From Gemmatimonadota bacterium (GTDB lineage: Bacteria > Gemmatimonadota > Gemmatimonadetes > Gemmatimonadales > Gemmatimonadaceae), in NCBI GenBank assembly GCA_003141205.1, contig PLLD01000281.1, forward strand, positions 1 through 36,553: DNA of 36,553 nt, given 5' to 3'. The notes beneath the pieces were generated by a model. It searched no databases. It was not told the DNA's origin and was given only the letters and a program-made list of their open reading frames with translations. Position 1 is the stretch's first letter, and the number at the start of each line of letters is the position of its first letter. Shown here one piece after another: positions 1 through 7,503 of this stretch. Both the position numbers and the translations under genes were made by a program.

Positions 1-200
1 CCGGCGGCCGCGCCCGCCCCGCCTTCAACCTTACTTAACCCATTGCCGCCCAGTAGATTACAGCATTGATGCCGAGCAACACTCGCCCGCCCCGTCGCGG
101 GCCCGGCCGCGCATCCGCGGCCCATCGCCCCGCGCTGCGAGCACCCATCGCCGCGGCCGCCCCTCCAGTGGTACACACACAAGTGAATAATCCCCAAACG

Positions 201-1886
201 ATGGGGATGGGCGCTCCCCTCATGGCGCCTAACGCCGCCCTGCTCATCGATTTCGACAACGTCACGATGGGGATCCGATCCGATCTCCAGACCGAGCTGC
301 GGAACCTGCTCTCGTCGGCGATCATCAAGGGGAAGGTCCAGCTGCGCCGCGCCTACGCGGATTGGCGCCGCTATCCCCAATACGTCGCCCCGCTCGCGGA
401 ATCGTCGATCGACATGATCATGGCGCCGGCGTACGGGTCATCGAAGAAGAACGCCACCGACATCCGGTTGGCGATCGATGCCCTCGAGCTCGTGTTCACG
501 CGTCCCGAGATCGGCACGTTCATCCTGCTGTCCGGCGATTCGGATTTCTCGACGCTCGTGATCAAGCTCAAGGAGTACGGCAAGTACGTGATCGGCGTCG
601 GCATTCGCGAGTCCTCGAGCGATCTGCTCGTGATGAATTGCGACGAGTACTACAGCTACAACGCCCTGGCCGGATTGGTGCGGGCCGGAAGCGCGCAGGA
701 CGATATGGCCGCGCGGCGCGATCCGTGGGAGCTGGTCGCGGAAGCGGTCGCCCGCATGCAGCGCAACGGCGACGTCATGCGCGCCGACCGGCTCAAGCAG
801 GTGATGCAGGACATCGATAGCTCGTTCGACGAGAAGAATCTGGGCATGTCGAAGTTCTCCCGCTTCGTGCAGGAGGCGGCGCACCGCAAGCTGCTCGCGC
901 TTACGAAGCTCGAAAACGGCCAGCTCGAGATCGGCCCGCCGCGGCAGGACGCGACATTTGCGGGCGAGCTGCCGGTGGCCGACTCGACGCCGCCGGTGCT
1001 GATGCACGATGGTATGGGAGCGGACCACGCCGATGGAGCGGCGGGGGAGCCGGCGGTCGAGGACCGGCCGCGGCGCTCACGGCGCGGTCGGGGTGGCCGG
1101 CGGGGTGGCGCCGGGCGCGAGCGGGAGGCGCCGGGATCGGTGCCCGTGGCGGCCACGGTGGGAGAGGCCGTCGCCGGTCTGATCCCGGTTGGAGATCTAG
1201 GGCCGGACGAGGCCGCGCCCGAGGAGGTCGTACCGGTCCGGGCTGTCACGCCCGCGCTCTCGGTAGGCCACGCGGGGGAGCGGCTGACGCGCGAGGAAGC
1301 GTTCGACCTGGTGCGGCGCACGGCCGCCAAGCTCGTGCACGGCGACGAGGCGGTGCCGGCGGCGGCCATGCGTGCGGCCGCGCACGATCTGCTCGGCCAC
1401 GACAGCGAAAGCCTGGCCGAGCGCAATTTCTTCCGCATCCTGCAGGACGCGCACGACGCGGAGGTCATCGATCTCCGGCGCCGCGGCGCCGACTACGAGG
1501 TGGCGTTGCCCGCCGCCGTTCCGCCGGTGGCGGAACAGCTGCAGTTCACGGCTGCCTCGCATGCCGCGGCCGCTGGGGCCGCGGGTGGGATGGCATCCGG
1601 CGGAGCGGCGCATCCGGCCCCGCGCGGAATCCGTCCGCGCAGTGTGGTGCGGAGCAGGAGTGCCCCGCGCGGCCGGGCGGCACCGGCTGGCCCCCCGCCG
1701 GAGCTGCTCAGCGTCGGTGTGGTCGAAGGCGGTCGCTCGCGTTCCGCGCCCGTCGCCGCGCCGGTGGAGGAAGTCGAGCCCGCAGAGGAAGCGGCCGTGG
1801 AGGAGACTCCCGCCGCCCGTCCGCGGCGCCCGCGCGCCCGAGGCACGACGACGCGGAGCCGACCGACCAAGACCGGCGACGCCTGA
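201..1886 (+). CDS. NYN-domain (PIN-like) protein with OST-HTH/LOTUS domains
   Basis: The N-terminus carries a NYN/PIN-like nuclease fold: LLIDFDNV supplies the first acidic cluster, ILLSGDSDF the second, and a conserved KNATDIRLAIDAL stretch lies between. After about residue 165 comes an OST-HTH/LOTUS-like helical domain (DPWELVAEAV to LEIGPP), and a second related helical segment follows an Arg/Gly-rich linker (LTREEAFDLV to YEVALP). The last ~100 residues are Ala/Pro/Arg-rich low complexity. Known relatives are presumed RNA-binding or RNA-cleaving proteins (LabA/MARF1 type); the substrate is unknown. Start choice is open: a frame without stops runs back to TTG 66, but the leader before ATG 201 is AT-richer and the conserved domain begins at about 237. 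ATG 207 and ATG 222 are also possible. The glycosylase gene follows after 9 bases. Confidence 0.85.
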   Translation: MGMGAPLMAPNAALLIDFDNVTMGIRSDLQTELRNLLSSAIIKGKVQLRRAYADWRRYPQYVAPLAESSIDMIMAPAYGSSKKNATDIRLAIDALELVFTRPEIGTFILLSGDSDFSTLVIKLKEYGKYVIGVGIRESSSDLLVMNCDEYYSYNALAGLVRAGSAQDDMAARRDPWELVAEAVARMQRNGDVMRADRLKQVMQDIDSSFDEKNLGMSKFSRFVQEAAHRKLLALTKLENGQLEIGPPRQDATFAGELPVADSTPPVLMHDGMGADHADGAAGEPAVEDRPRRSRRGRGGRRGGAGREREAPGSVPVAATVGEAVAGLIPVGDLGPDEAAPEEVVPVRAVTPALSVGHAGERLTREEAFDLVRRTAAKLVHGDEAVPAAAMRAAAHDLLGHDSESLAERNFFRILQDAHDAEVIDLRRRGADYEVALPAAVPPVAEQLQFTAASHAAAAGAAGGMASGGAAHPAPRGIRPRSVVRSRSAPRGRAAPAGPPPELLSVGVVEGGRSRSAPVAAPVEEVEPAEEAAVEETPAARPRRPRARGTTTRSRPTKTGDA

Positions 1887-1895
1887 CGTAGCGGC

Positions 1896-2552
1896 ATGGT
1901 GGGGCGCGCGAACCGGCGCCGGCGCGCGCTGTCGCGGGCGTTCTTCTCCCGGGACACGACGCTGGTGGCGCGGGAGATGTTGGGAGCGATCCTCGAGTGC
2001 CGCGGCGACGGCGGCGTCACGAGCGGCCGCATCGTCGAGACCGAGGCGTACCTCGGCGGGGATGATCCCGCATCGCACGCCGTCGTGGGGCGCACGTCGC
2101 GCACGGAGCATCTGTTCGGCCGGCCGGGGAACGCGTACGTCTATTTCATCTACGGCCGCTACTGGTGCGTGAACGCCGTCACGGAGCGGGCGGGTCGCGG
2201 ACACGCCGTGCTCGTGCGTGGGATCGAACCGGTCGACGGCATCGATCTCATGCGCGCGCGGCGCGGGATATTCGGCACCGAGCGCGGCCTCACGAACGGG
2301 CCGGCCCGACTCTGTCTCGCTCTCGGGATCGACGGCCGTCTGAACGGGGTATCCCTACAGCGCGGCCCGCTCGTCCTCCGCGAAGGCTGTGCGATTCCCG
2401 ATGCCGCGGTGTCCGTGTCGCAGCGGATCGGACTCACGCGCGCAGCGGATTGGCCGCTGCGCTATTACGTCACGAGCAATCCCCATGTCTCCCGCACTCC
2501 GTCCGCATTTTCGGTTGGCAGGTATGCCGCGGCGCCCGGCGCGCGGAGTTGA
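1896..2552 (+). CDS. mpg: 3-methyladenine DNA glycosylase (AAG/MPG family)
   Basis: This enzyme excises alkylated purines such as 3-methyladenine and hypoxanthine, starting base-excision repair. The protein of 218 residues has the family signature GRIVETEAYLG. By alignment from memory with human AAG, Glu50 is the water-activating glutamate, Tyr52 and His61 line the base pocket, and YVYFIYGRYWCVN contains the later pocket Tyr and Asn. The length matches the compact bacterial form. ATG 1896 lies 9 bases after the NYN gene, so the two are probably co-transcribed. Its last 29 bases overlap the signal-peptide region of the following dipeptidase, in another frame. Confidence 0.93.
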   Translation: MVGRANRRRRALSRAFFSRDTTLVAREMLGAILECRGDGGVTSGRIVETEAYLGGDDPASHAVVGRTSRTEHLFGRPGNAYVYFIYGRYWCVNAVTERAGRGHAVLVRGIEPVDGIDLMRARRGIFGTERGLTNGPARLCLALGIDGRLNGVSLQRGPLVLREGCAIPDAAVSVSQRIGLTRAADWPLRYYVTSNPHVSRTPSAFSVGRYAAAPGARS

Positions 2553-3906
2553 GCGGCGCGTCGCCGGCATCCTGGCGGCGACGGTGGCGGCGAGCGTGGC
2601 GGCGGCCATGGCCGCCTGCGCGCACGCCCAGCATGGCACCCCGCCCCGCGCCCTGGCCGGCACAGCCCGTCCGGATACGGCGATGACCGCGCCCTCTCCC
2701 ATGTTTCGCGCCGCGCGCCCGCGCGGGGTGTCCGACGACGCCATGCGCATCTTCGATGGCGCGGTCGTGATCGACACGCACAATGACATGCCGACGAAGA
2801 TGCTGGACGACAAGTACGATCCGGACGTCCGGCATCCCGCGGGATTCGGACCGGGGCAGGGGAATACCGATCTACCGCGCCTGCAGGAATCGGGGCTGAC
2901 GGCGGAATGGATGTCGGCCTGGGTGGACGCGACCTACGCGCGGCAGCAGCCGGACGGATCCTTCGCGCGCGTCACGCGCTATCTGGACGCGATCCACGCG
3001 TGGGTCGGCCGGCATCCGGACCGGCTCGTGTTCGCGACGACCGCGGCGCAGGTCGAGCGGGCGAAAGCGGACGGGAAGGTTGCGATCCTGATCGGGGTCG
3101 AAGGTGGGCACGCGATCGAGAACTCGCTCGACAATCTGCGCACCCTGTACGCGCGCGGGGCGCGCTACATGACGCTCACGTGGAACAACGGGAATGACTG
3201 GGCGGGCTCATCGATCGGGGTCAACGGGACCCGCACGGGCGGGCTCACCCCCTTTGGGCGCGATGTCGTGCGCGAGATGAACCGGCTCGGGATGCTGGTC
3301 GATGTGTCGCACGTCTCGGACGCGACGATGGCCGATGTGCTGGCGACGACTACCGCGCCGGTGATCGCATCGCATTCGAGCGCGCGGGCGCTGAACGAGC
3401 ACCCGCGGAACGTCACCGACGCCGAGATCCGCGCCATCGCGGCGACGGGCGGTGTCGTGAATGTGAATTTCTTCTCGCGATTCATCGATCCGGCCTATCG
3501 GCGGGCCGATGATGCGCTGGACGCGACGATGCAGCGCAAGCGGGCCGAGCTCATGCGGCGCGGGCCGCTCGATACGGCGACGCTGAACGCCGAGCTCGCG
3601 AAGGAGCGGCGGCCACTCGAGGCGTCGCTGCCGGTCACGCCCTTGTTGGTTCTGCTGGACCACATCGATCACATCGCCAAGGTCGGCGGCGTGGATCACG
3701 TGGGGATCGGCAGCGATTTCGACGGTGTGACGGCGCTGCCCGAGGGCATGGAGGACGTCACCGCGCTCCCGCGCATCGCGCAGGGACTACTCGACCGCGG
3801 CTATTCGGCCGAGGACATCCGGAAGATCCTGGGCGGCAACATGCTGCGCGTCATGCGGAAGGTCCTGGATCACGCGGGCGCCGCGGCGGCGCCCGCATCG
3901 CGCTGA
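2524..3906 (+). CDS. Exported membrane dipeptidase, peptidase family M19
   Basis: The protein is a zinc dipeptidase of the renal-dipeptidase type, expected to split dipeptides in the periplasm. Visible motifs in order: IDTHNDMP (His86 and Asp88, zinc ligands), GVEGGHAIE (bridging glutamate), VDVSHVSD (His), ASHSSARAL (His) and GIGSDFDG (Asp). These are the full M19 metal set. ATG 2524 is chosen because it gives an Arg-rich start followed by an Ala-rich hydrophobic core, a normal signal peptide; the frame is open back to 2389 but that part lies over the glycosylase gene. An MAAC at residues 29-32 could be a weak lipobox. The gene converges on the outer-membrane protein gene, with a tandem stop repeat between them. 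Confidence 0.93.
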   Translation: MPRRPARGVERRVAGILAATVAASVAAAMAACAHAQHGTPPRALAGTARPDTAMTAPSPMFRAARPRGVSDDAMRIFDGAVVIDTHNDMPTKMLDDKYDPDVRHPAGFGPGQGNTDLPRLQESGLTAEWMSAWVDATYARQQPDGSFARVTRYLDAIHAWVGRHPDRLVFATTAAQVERAKADGKVAILIGVEGGHAIENSLDNLRTLYARGARYMTLTWNNGNDWAGSSIGVNGTRTGGLTPFGRDVVREMNRLGMLVDVSHVSDATMADVLATTTAPVIASHSSARALNEHPRNVTDAEIRAIAATGGVVNVNFFSRFIDPAYRRADDALDATMQRKRAELMRRGPLDTATLNAELAKERRPLEASLPVTPLLVLLDHIDHIAKVGGVDHVGIGSDFDGVTALPEGMEDVTALPRIAQGLLDRGYSAEDIRKILGGNMLRVMRKVLDHAGAAAAPASR

Positions 3907-3907
3907 C

Positions 3908-3940
3908 GTTTCTTAGTCGTTTCTTAGTCGTTTCTTAGTC
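3908..3940. repeat. 11-bp tandem repeat (x3) giving stops in all frames
   Basis: Three perfect copies of GTTTCTTAGTC stand head to tail between two convergent genes. Because 11 is not a multiple of 3, the TAG of each copy falls in a different plus-strand frame, and the TAA of each copy falls in a different minus-strand frame. The first unit met by the minus-strand gene holds its stop codon (3935-3937). The plus-strand dipeptidase has already stopped at 3904-3906. Confidence 0.9.
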
Positions 3941-4663
3941 GTTCCCGCGTGCGCTGACCGCGTTGATGCGGAGACCGGCCTGGAACATGAAGAAGGCCTG
4001 ATTGGTGAAGAAGCGCGGGTCGCCCTCCGGTGCGCTCGTCGGGAAGAGCTTGGCCTGCCCATAGAGCGAGATGCGGTTGACGAGCTGCGCCTGCACACCG
4101 AGGACGATGAGCGGTGTGACCCATTGGGCCGCGTCGTTCCGATAGGTGTCCGTGTAATAGGTCGGGAACCACTGCGCGGCGTTGCCGTACGCGGGCGGAG
4201 TCGAGGTCATGACGGTGCCCTCGATGAAGTTGCCCGAGAGGCCGAGCCCGAGGTAGGGGCGGACGCGGCCGCTCCACGGGAACGCCAGCAGCGCGGCTTC
4301 CAGGTGCCGCGAGTTGTGCACCGTGGCCGTGGCGCCGTACGCCACATCACGGGACGTCGTAAAGGTCGTGTCCGAGTAATACCGGCCGACTTCGGTGTAT
4401 TGCAGGTTGTGGCCGGTGAAGAAGGTCTGGTCCAGCCCGACGAGCAAGGCGAAGTGGCGTCGCGTGATGAGCCAATCGAGACCGATCGATGGCGCGAGGG
4501 AATGCGCGGTCGAGGACGTCCAATACAGCATCGTCCCCCCGTTGATCCCCCAGAACCAGGAATTATCGAACAGCCGGTCCTCTGACTGGGCGTGTCCCAC
4601 GGCGGGAAGAACGGCGACGGCGAGAAGGGCAACGCCGGCCGCGAAGCGTCGGATCAGCCGCAT
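3935..4663 (-). CDS. Small outer-membrane beta-barrel-like protein, unknown function
   Basis: The start at ATG 4663 gives a typical signal peptide: MRLIRR, a hydrophobic core rich in Ala/Val/Leu, then VGHAQ as the cleavage region. The mature part of ~215 residues alternates polar and aromatic/hydrophobic residues in short stretches, for example FWGINGGTMLYW, HFALLVGLDQTFF, VRPYLGLGLSGNF and FFMFQAGLRINAV, which is the pattern of an outer-membrane beta barrel. I recognise no enzymatic motif. The frame is open upstream to 4717 but that would bury the signal peptide. It lies 155 bases downstream of kbl, after a GC hairpin, so it probably has separate expression. Its stop codon sits inside the 11-bp tandem repeat. 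Confidence 0.8.
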   Translation of the reverse strand: MRLIRRFAAGVALLAVAVLPAVGHAQSEDRLFDNSWFWGINGGTMLYWTSSTAHSLAPSIGLDWLITRRHFALLVGLDQTFFTGHNLQYTEVGRYYSDTTFTTSRDVAYGATATVHNSRHLEAALLAFPWSGRVRPYLGLGLSGNFIEGTVMTSTPPAYGNAAQWFPTYYTDTYRNDAAQWVTPLIVLGVQAQLVNRISLYGQAKLFPTSAPEGDPRFFTNQAFFMFQAGLRINAVSARGND

Positions 4664-4759
4664 GTGTCGGAAACCTCGTGCGAGTTGGAAAGTCGCCACC
4701 AAGCGAGATACGGGCACCAGCGCCCGCGGCTACCGCCACGACAGCGCGCCAGATTCACA

Positions 4760-4788
4760 GGGGGGACGAGGACCCCCCCCGGGGGGTC
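4760..4788. terminator. G/C-run hairpins between kbl and the barrel gene
   Basis: A run of six G (4760-4765), eight C (4773-4780) and six G (4781-4786) can form two exclusive hairpins: G6 with C6 across a 7-base loop, or GACCCCC with GGGGGTC across a short loop. The site is 31 bases past the kbl stop. There is no T tract, so this may be a Rho-independent-like terminator or a leader structure of the barrel gene. Which hairpin forms cannot be told from sequence alone. Confidence 0.45.
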
Positions 4789-4818
4789 ACAATGTCCGCC
4801 TCCCCGCCCAGCTCGTCG

Positions 4819-6060
4819 CTAATGCAACAGTCCAACCGTCTTCCCGACGGTCTTGAACGCCGCAATTGCCGCGTCGAGGTCGCTACGCGTATGGGCGGCC
4901 GACAACTGGCACCGCACGCGGGCCTGCCCCTGTGGCACCACGGGAAATCCGAAGCCGGTCACGAAGATCCCCTCCTTCAACAGGAGGTCGCTCATGCGAA
5001 TGGCTGTGGCCGTTTCCCCCACGATGATCGGGACGATCGGCGTCTCTCCCGGCAGGGGAGCGAATCCGGCCTCCGTGATCGCCTCGCGAAAGTATCGGGC
5101 GTTGTCGCGCAGGCGCGTGACACGCTCCGGTGCCGCCTCGATCGCCTGTACGGCGGCGAGCGCACTGGCGGCGACGGTCGGCGGCAGGGCATTCGAGAAG
5201 AGCTGCGGGCGGGAGCGCTGGGTCAGTATGTCGCACAAGGACTCGGGACCGGCCACGAACCCGCCCGCGGCTCCGCCCAGGGCCTTTCCCAGGGTCGACG
5301 TAATCACGTCGACTTGGCCGAGGACGCCGAAATGCTCCGCCGTGCCGCGGCCGGTGCGGCCGAGCACACCGGTGCCGTGGGAATCGTCGACGACGAGGAC
5401 GGCGCCGTAGCGCCGAGCGATCTCGAGGAGGTCGGGTAGCCGGGCGATGCTGCCCTCCATGGAGAACACGCCGTCGGACCAGATCAGGATGCGGCGCGCG
5501 GAGCGGTGCGCCTCGAGCTTGGCCACGAGATCGTCCATGTCCGAGTGCGCGTAGACGGCCGTCGTGCACTTGGTGATCGACTTTGCGAGCCGCATGGAGT
5601 CGACGATCGACGCGTGGTTGAGGGCGTCGGACAGAACGACGTCCCCCTCCTGCACGACGCTCGCGGTCAGCCCTTCATTGGCGTTCCACGCCGACACGTA
5701 GGTCAGCGCCGCCTCGGTGCCGACGAATCGGGCGAGCGCCGCCTCGAGCTCGCGATGGATCGTGAAGGTGCCGCAGATGAACCGGACGCTCCCGGTCCCG
5801 GCGCCGAAGCGGCGGAGCCCCTCGATCCCGGCGGCGACGACCGCGGGGTCGTCGCAGAGGCCGAGATAGTTGTTGGACGAAAGGATCAGGACCTCGCCCC
5901 GTCCTTCCATGCGGACCCGGGCCGACTGCGGCGAGTCGAGAAAGTTGAGCCGCTTGTACACCCCGTCCTGCTTGAGGCGATCGATCTGGGCCGCGAGGTC
6001 GCCCGCGAAGGCCGACCGGTGCGTGGTCGCGGCCTCGGCTGCGGACGTCTCAGTCGCCAC
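4819..6060 (-). CDS. kbl: Glycine C-acetyltransferase (2-amino-3-ketobutyrate CoA ligase)
   Basis: This PLP enzyme splits 2-amino-3-ketobutyrate with CoA into glycine and acetyl-CoA, the second step of threonine breakdown. The protein of 413 residues belongs to the alpha-oxoamine synthase family: SSNNYLGLCDDP near residue 61, DALNHASIVDS, VVDDSHGTGVLG (cofactor-binding Asp and His) and STLGKALGGAAGG with the PLP lysine at Lys259. BioF and serine palmitoyltransferase share this fold; the neighbouring tdh decides for Kbl. The start is taken as GTG 6060, which overlaps the stop of the small upstream gene by 11 bases, suggesting translational coupling. A longer frame to 6234 lies over that gene and has no family resemblance. 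Confidence 0.93.
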   Translation of the reverse strand: MATETSAAEAATTHRSAFAGDLAAQIDRLKQDGVYKRLNFLDSPQSARVRMEGRGEVLILSSNNYLGLCDDPAVVAAGIEGLRRFGAGTGSVRFICGTFTIHRELEAALARFVGTEAALTYVSAWNANEGLTASVVQEGDVVLSDALNHASIVDSMRLAKSITKCTTAVYAHSDMDDLVAKLEAHRSARRILIWSDGVFSMEGSIARLPDLLEIARRYGAVLVVDDSHGTGVLGRTGRGTAEHFGVLGQVDVITSTLGKALGGAAGGFVAGPESLCDILTQRSRPQLFSNALPPTVAASALAAVQAIEAAPERVTRLRDNARYFREAITEAGFAPLPGETPIVPIIVGETATAIRMSDLLLKEGIFVTGFGFPVVPQGQARVRCQLSAAHTRSDLDAAIAAFKTVGKTVGLLH

Positions 6061-6388
6061 GGCGGCGGAGCCCCACGCGGGCGCGCGCAAGGCGCTCGAG
6101 GTAGTCGGGCACCGCCTCGTGCGGCGGGCGTACCGGTATGGCGAACGCGGGATTGTCCGGCTGGCTGCCCCCTTCGTCGACGTAGAGGTCGCCACCCGCC
6201 GCCTCGACGGCGGTTTCCCAGCGCTCGACCGCATCGAGGAGGTCGGACAGCTGCTCGGCCGATTCGTGACCGGTGAGCGTGATGCTGCGCGCGCGCAGCT
6301 TCGCCGCGATCTCGCGAGCCGCGGCGGTCAGCTCCTCGGCGCGGTGCGGATCGAGCGCGTCATTGATGTCGTCGCGGGGCGGGGCCAT
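6050..6388 (-). CDS. Small acidic/helical protein between tdh and kbl, unknown
   Basis: A 112-residue protein starting at ATG 6388 (TTG 6415 is an alternative). The first two thirds look alpha-helical with regular Leu/Ala spacing (AEELTAAAREIAAKLRAR, AEQLSDLLDAVERWETAV); the end is Pro-rich and then Arg-rich (LARARVGLRRRGD). No signal peptide, membrane segment or catalytic motif is visible and I do not recognise the family. It lies 72 bases after tdh and overlaps kbl by 11 bases, so it belongs to the threonine-degradation operon. It might be an accessory or assembly partner, but nothing in the sequence shows that. Confidence 0.75.
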   Translation of the reverse strand: MAPPRDDINDALDPHRAEELTAAAREIAAKLRARSITLTGHESAEQLSDLLDAVERWETAVEAAGGDLYVDEGGSQPDNPAFAIPVRPPHEAVPDYLERLARARVGLRRRGD

Positions 6389-6460
6389 GGTATCCGGGGG
6401 AGGGAGGGAAGGCAACGAATGTCCGTATGAGTAATTAAATGGCGTTCGCGGCGCGGACGG

Positions 6461-7486
6461 CTACGCGATCTCGAAAATGACCTTGCCCGCCTCCCCCGAC
6501 CGGATCACGCGCATCGCTTCGTCGACGGCGTCGAGCGGGAAGCGGTGGGTGATGACGGGGCTGGGGTCGAAGGCGCCGGACCGAAGGAAGCGCGTCATCT
6601 GGATCCAGGTGTCGTACATCCGGCGGCCGACGACCCCGTACAGCGTGAGCCCCTTGAAGATGACCTCGGTCGCGAAGTCGATCGGCACGGCCGTCGTTGG
6701 GATGCCGAGCATCTGCACGCGTCCGCCGACGCGGACGAGGGCGAGGGCCTGGTGAATCGCGGCGGGCACCCCCGACATCTCGAGCACCACATCGACGCCC
6801 AGCCCGTCGGTCGCGCGCCGCACGGCCTCCTCGGCCTTGTCGGGGTGCACGACCTCGTCCGCGCCCATGGCGGCCGCGAGGGCCAGCCGCCGGTCGTTCA
6901 CATCGGACGCGATCACCCGCGCCGCGCCCGCCGCCTTGCAGATCCCGGCGGCGAAGATGCCGATGGGGCCGCAGCCGGTAATCAGCACGTACGCGCCCGG
7001 TATGTCGGCGGTGAGCGCCGTATGGAACGCATTCCCCATCGGATCGTGAATCCCGCCGATGTCGTAGGAGATCTTGTCATCCAGGTGCCACACGTTCGTC
7101 GCGGGCATCACGATGAATTCGGCGAAGCACCCATCGCGATCCACGCCGATGATCTTGGTGTACGGACACACGTGGGCGTTCCCGGTGCGGCACAGCAGGC
7201 AGCGTCCGTCGACGATGTGTCCCTCGGCCGTCACCCGGTCGCCGACCTTGACGTCGGTGACCAACGACCCGACGCGGACGACATCGCCCGCGAATTCGTG
7301 CCCCACGACGATCGGCGGCTTGACGCGCCGCCGGGCCCAGTCATCCCACTCGTAGATGTGGACGTCGGTGCCGCACACGCCGGCGCGGCGCACGCGAATC
7401 AGAACTTCATCGTCTCGGGGCGTAGGGTCGGGAACGTCCGCGAGCACGAGCCCGGGACCTGCGGAACCCTTGATCAGAGCTTTCAC
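6461..7486 (-). CDS. tdh: L-threonine 3-dehydrogenase
   Basis: A zinc-dependent medium-chain dehydrogenase that oxidises L-threonine with NAD to 2-amino-3-ketobutyrate, which Kbl then cleaves. The 341-residue length equals the E. coli enzyme. Visible are the catalytic zinc residues Cys38 (AGVCGTDVHIYEW) and His63/Glu64 (VGHEFAG), the Rossmann motif GCGPIGIFAAG, and the following acid ASDVND for NAD preference. The structural zinc lobe reads HIVDGRCLLCRTGNAHVC: Cys96, Cys99 and Cys107 are present, but the first of the usual four cysteines is Asp93. The start is GTG 7486, only 17 bases after the formate dehydrogenase stop, so it is in the same operon. Confidence 0.94.
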   Translation of the reverse strand: MKALIKGSAGPGLVLADVPDPTPRDDEVLIRVRRAGVCGTDVHIYEWDDWARRRVKPPIVVGHEFAGDVVRVGSLVTDVKVGDRVTAEGHIVDGRCLLCRTGNAHVCPYTKIIGVDRDGCFAEFIVMPATNVWHLDDKISYDIGGIHDPMGNAFHTALTADIPGAYVLITGCGPIGIFAAGICKAAGAARVIASDVNDRRLALAAAMGADEVVHPDKAEEAVRRATDGLGVDVVLEMSGVPAAIHQALALVRVGGRVQMLGIPTTAVPIDFATEVIFKGLTLYGVVGRRMYDTWIQMTRFLRSGAFDPSPVITHRFPLDAVDEAMRVIRSGEAGKVIFEIA

Positions 7487-7503
7487 TTGTAGGGGAAGGG
7501 AAG

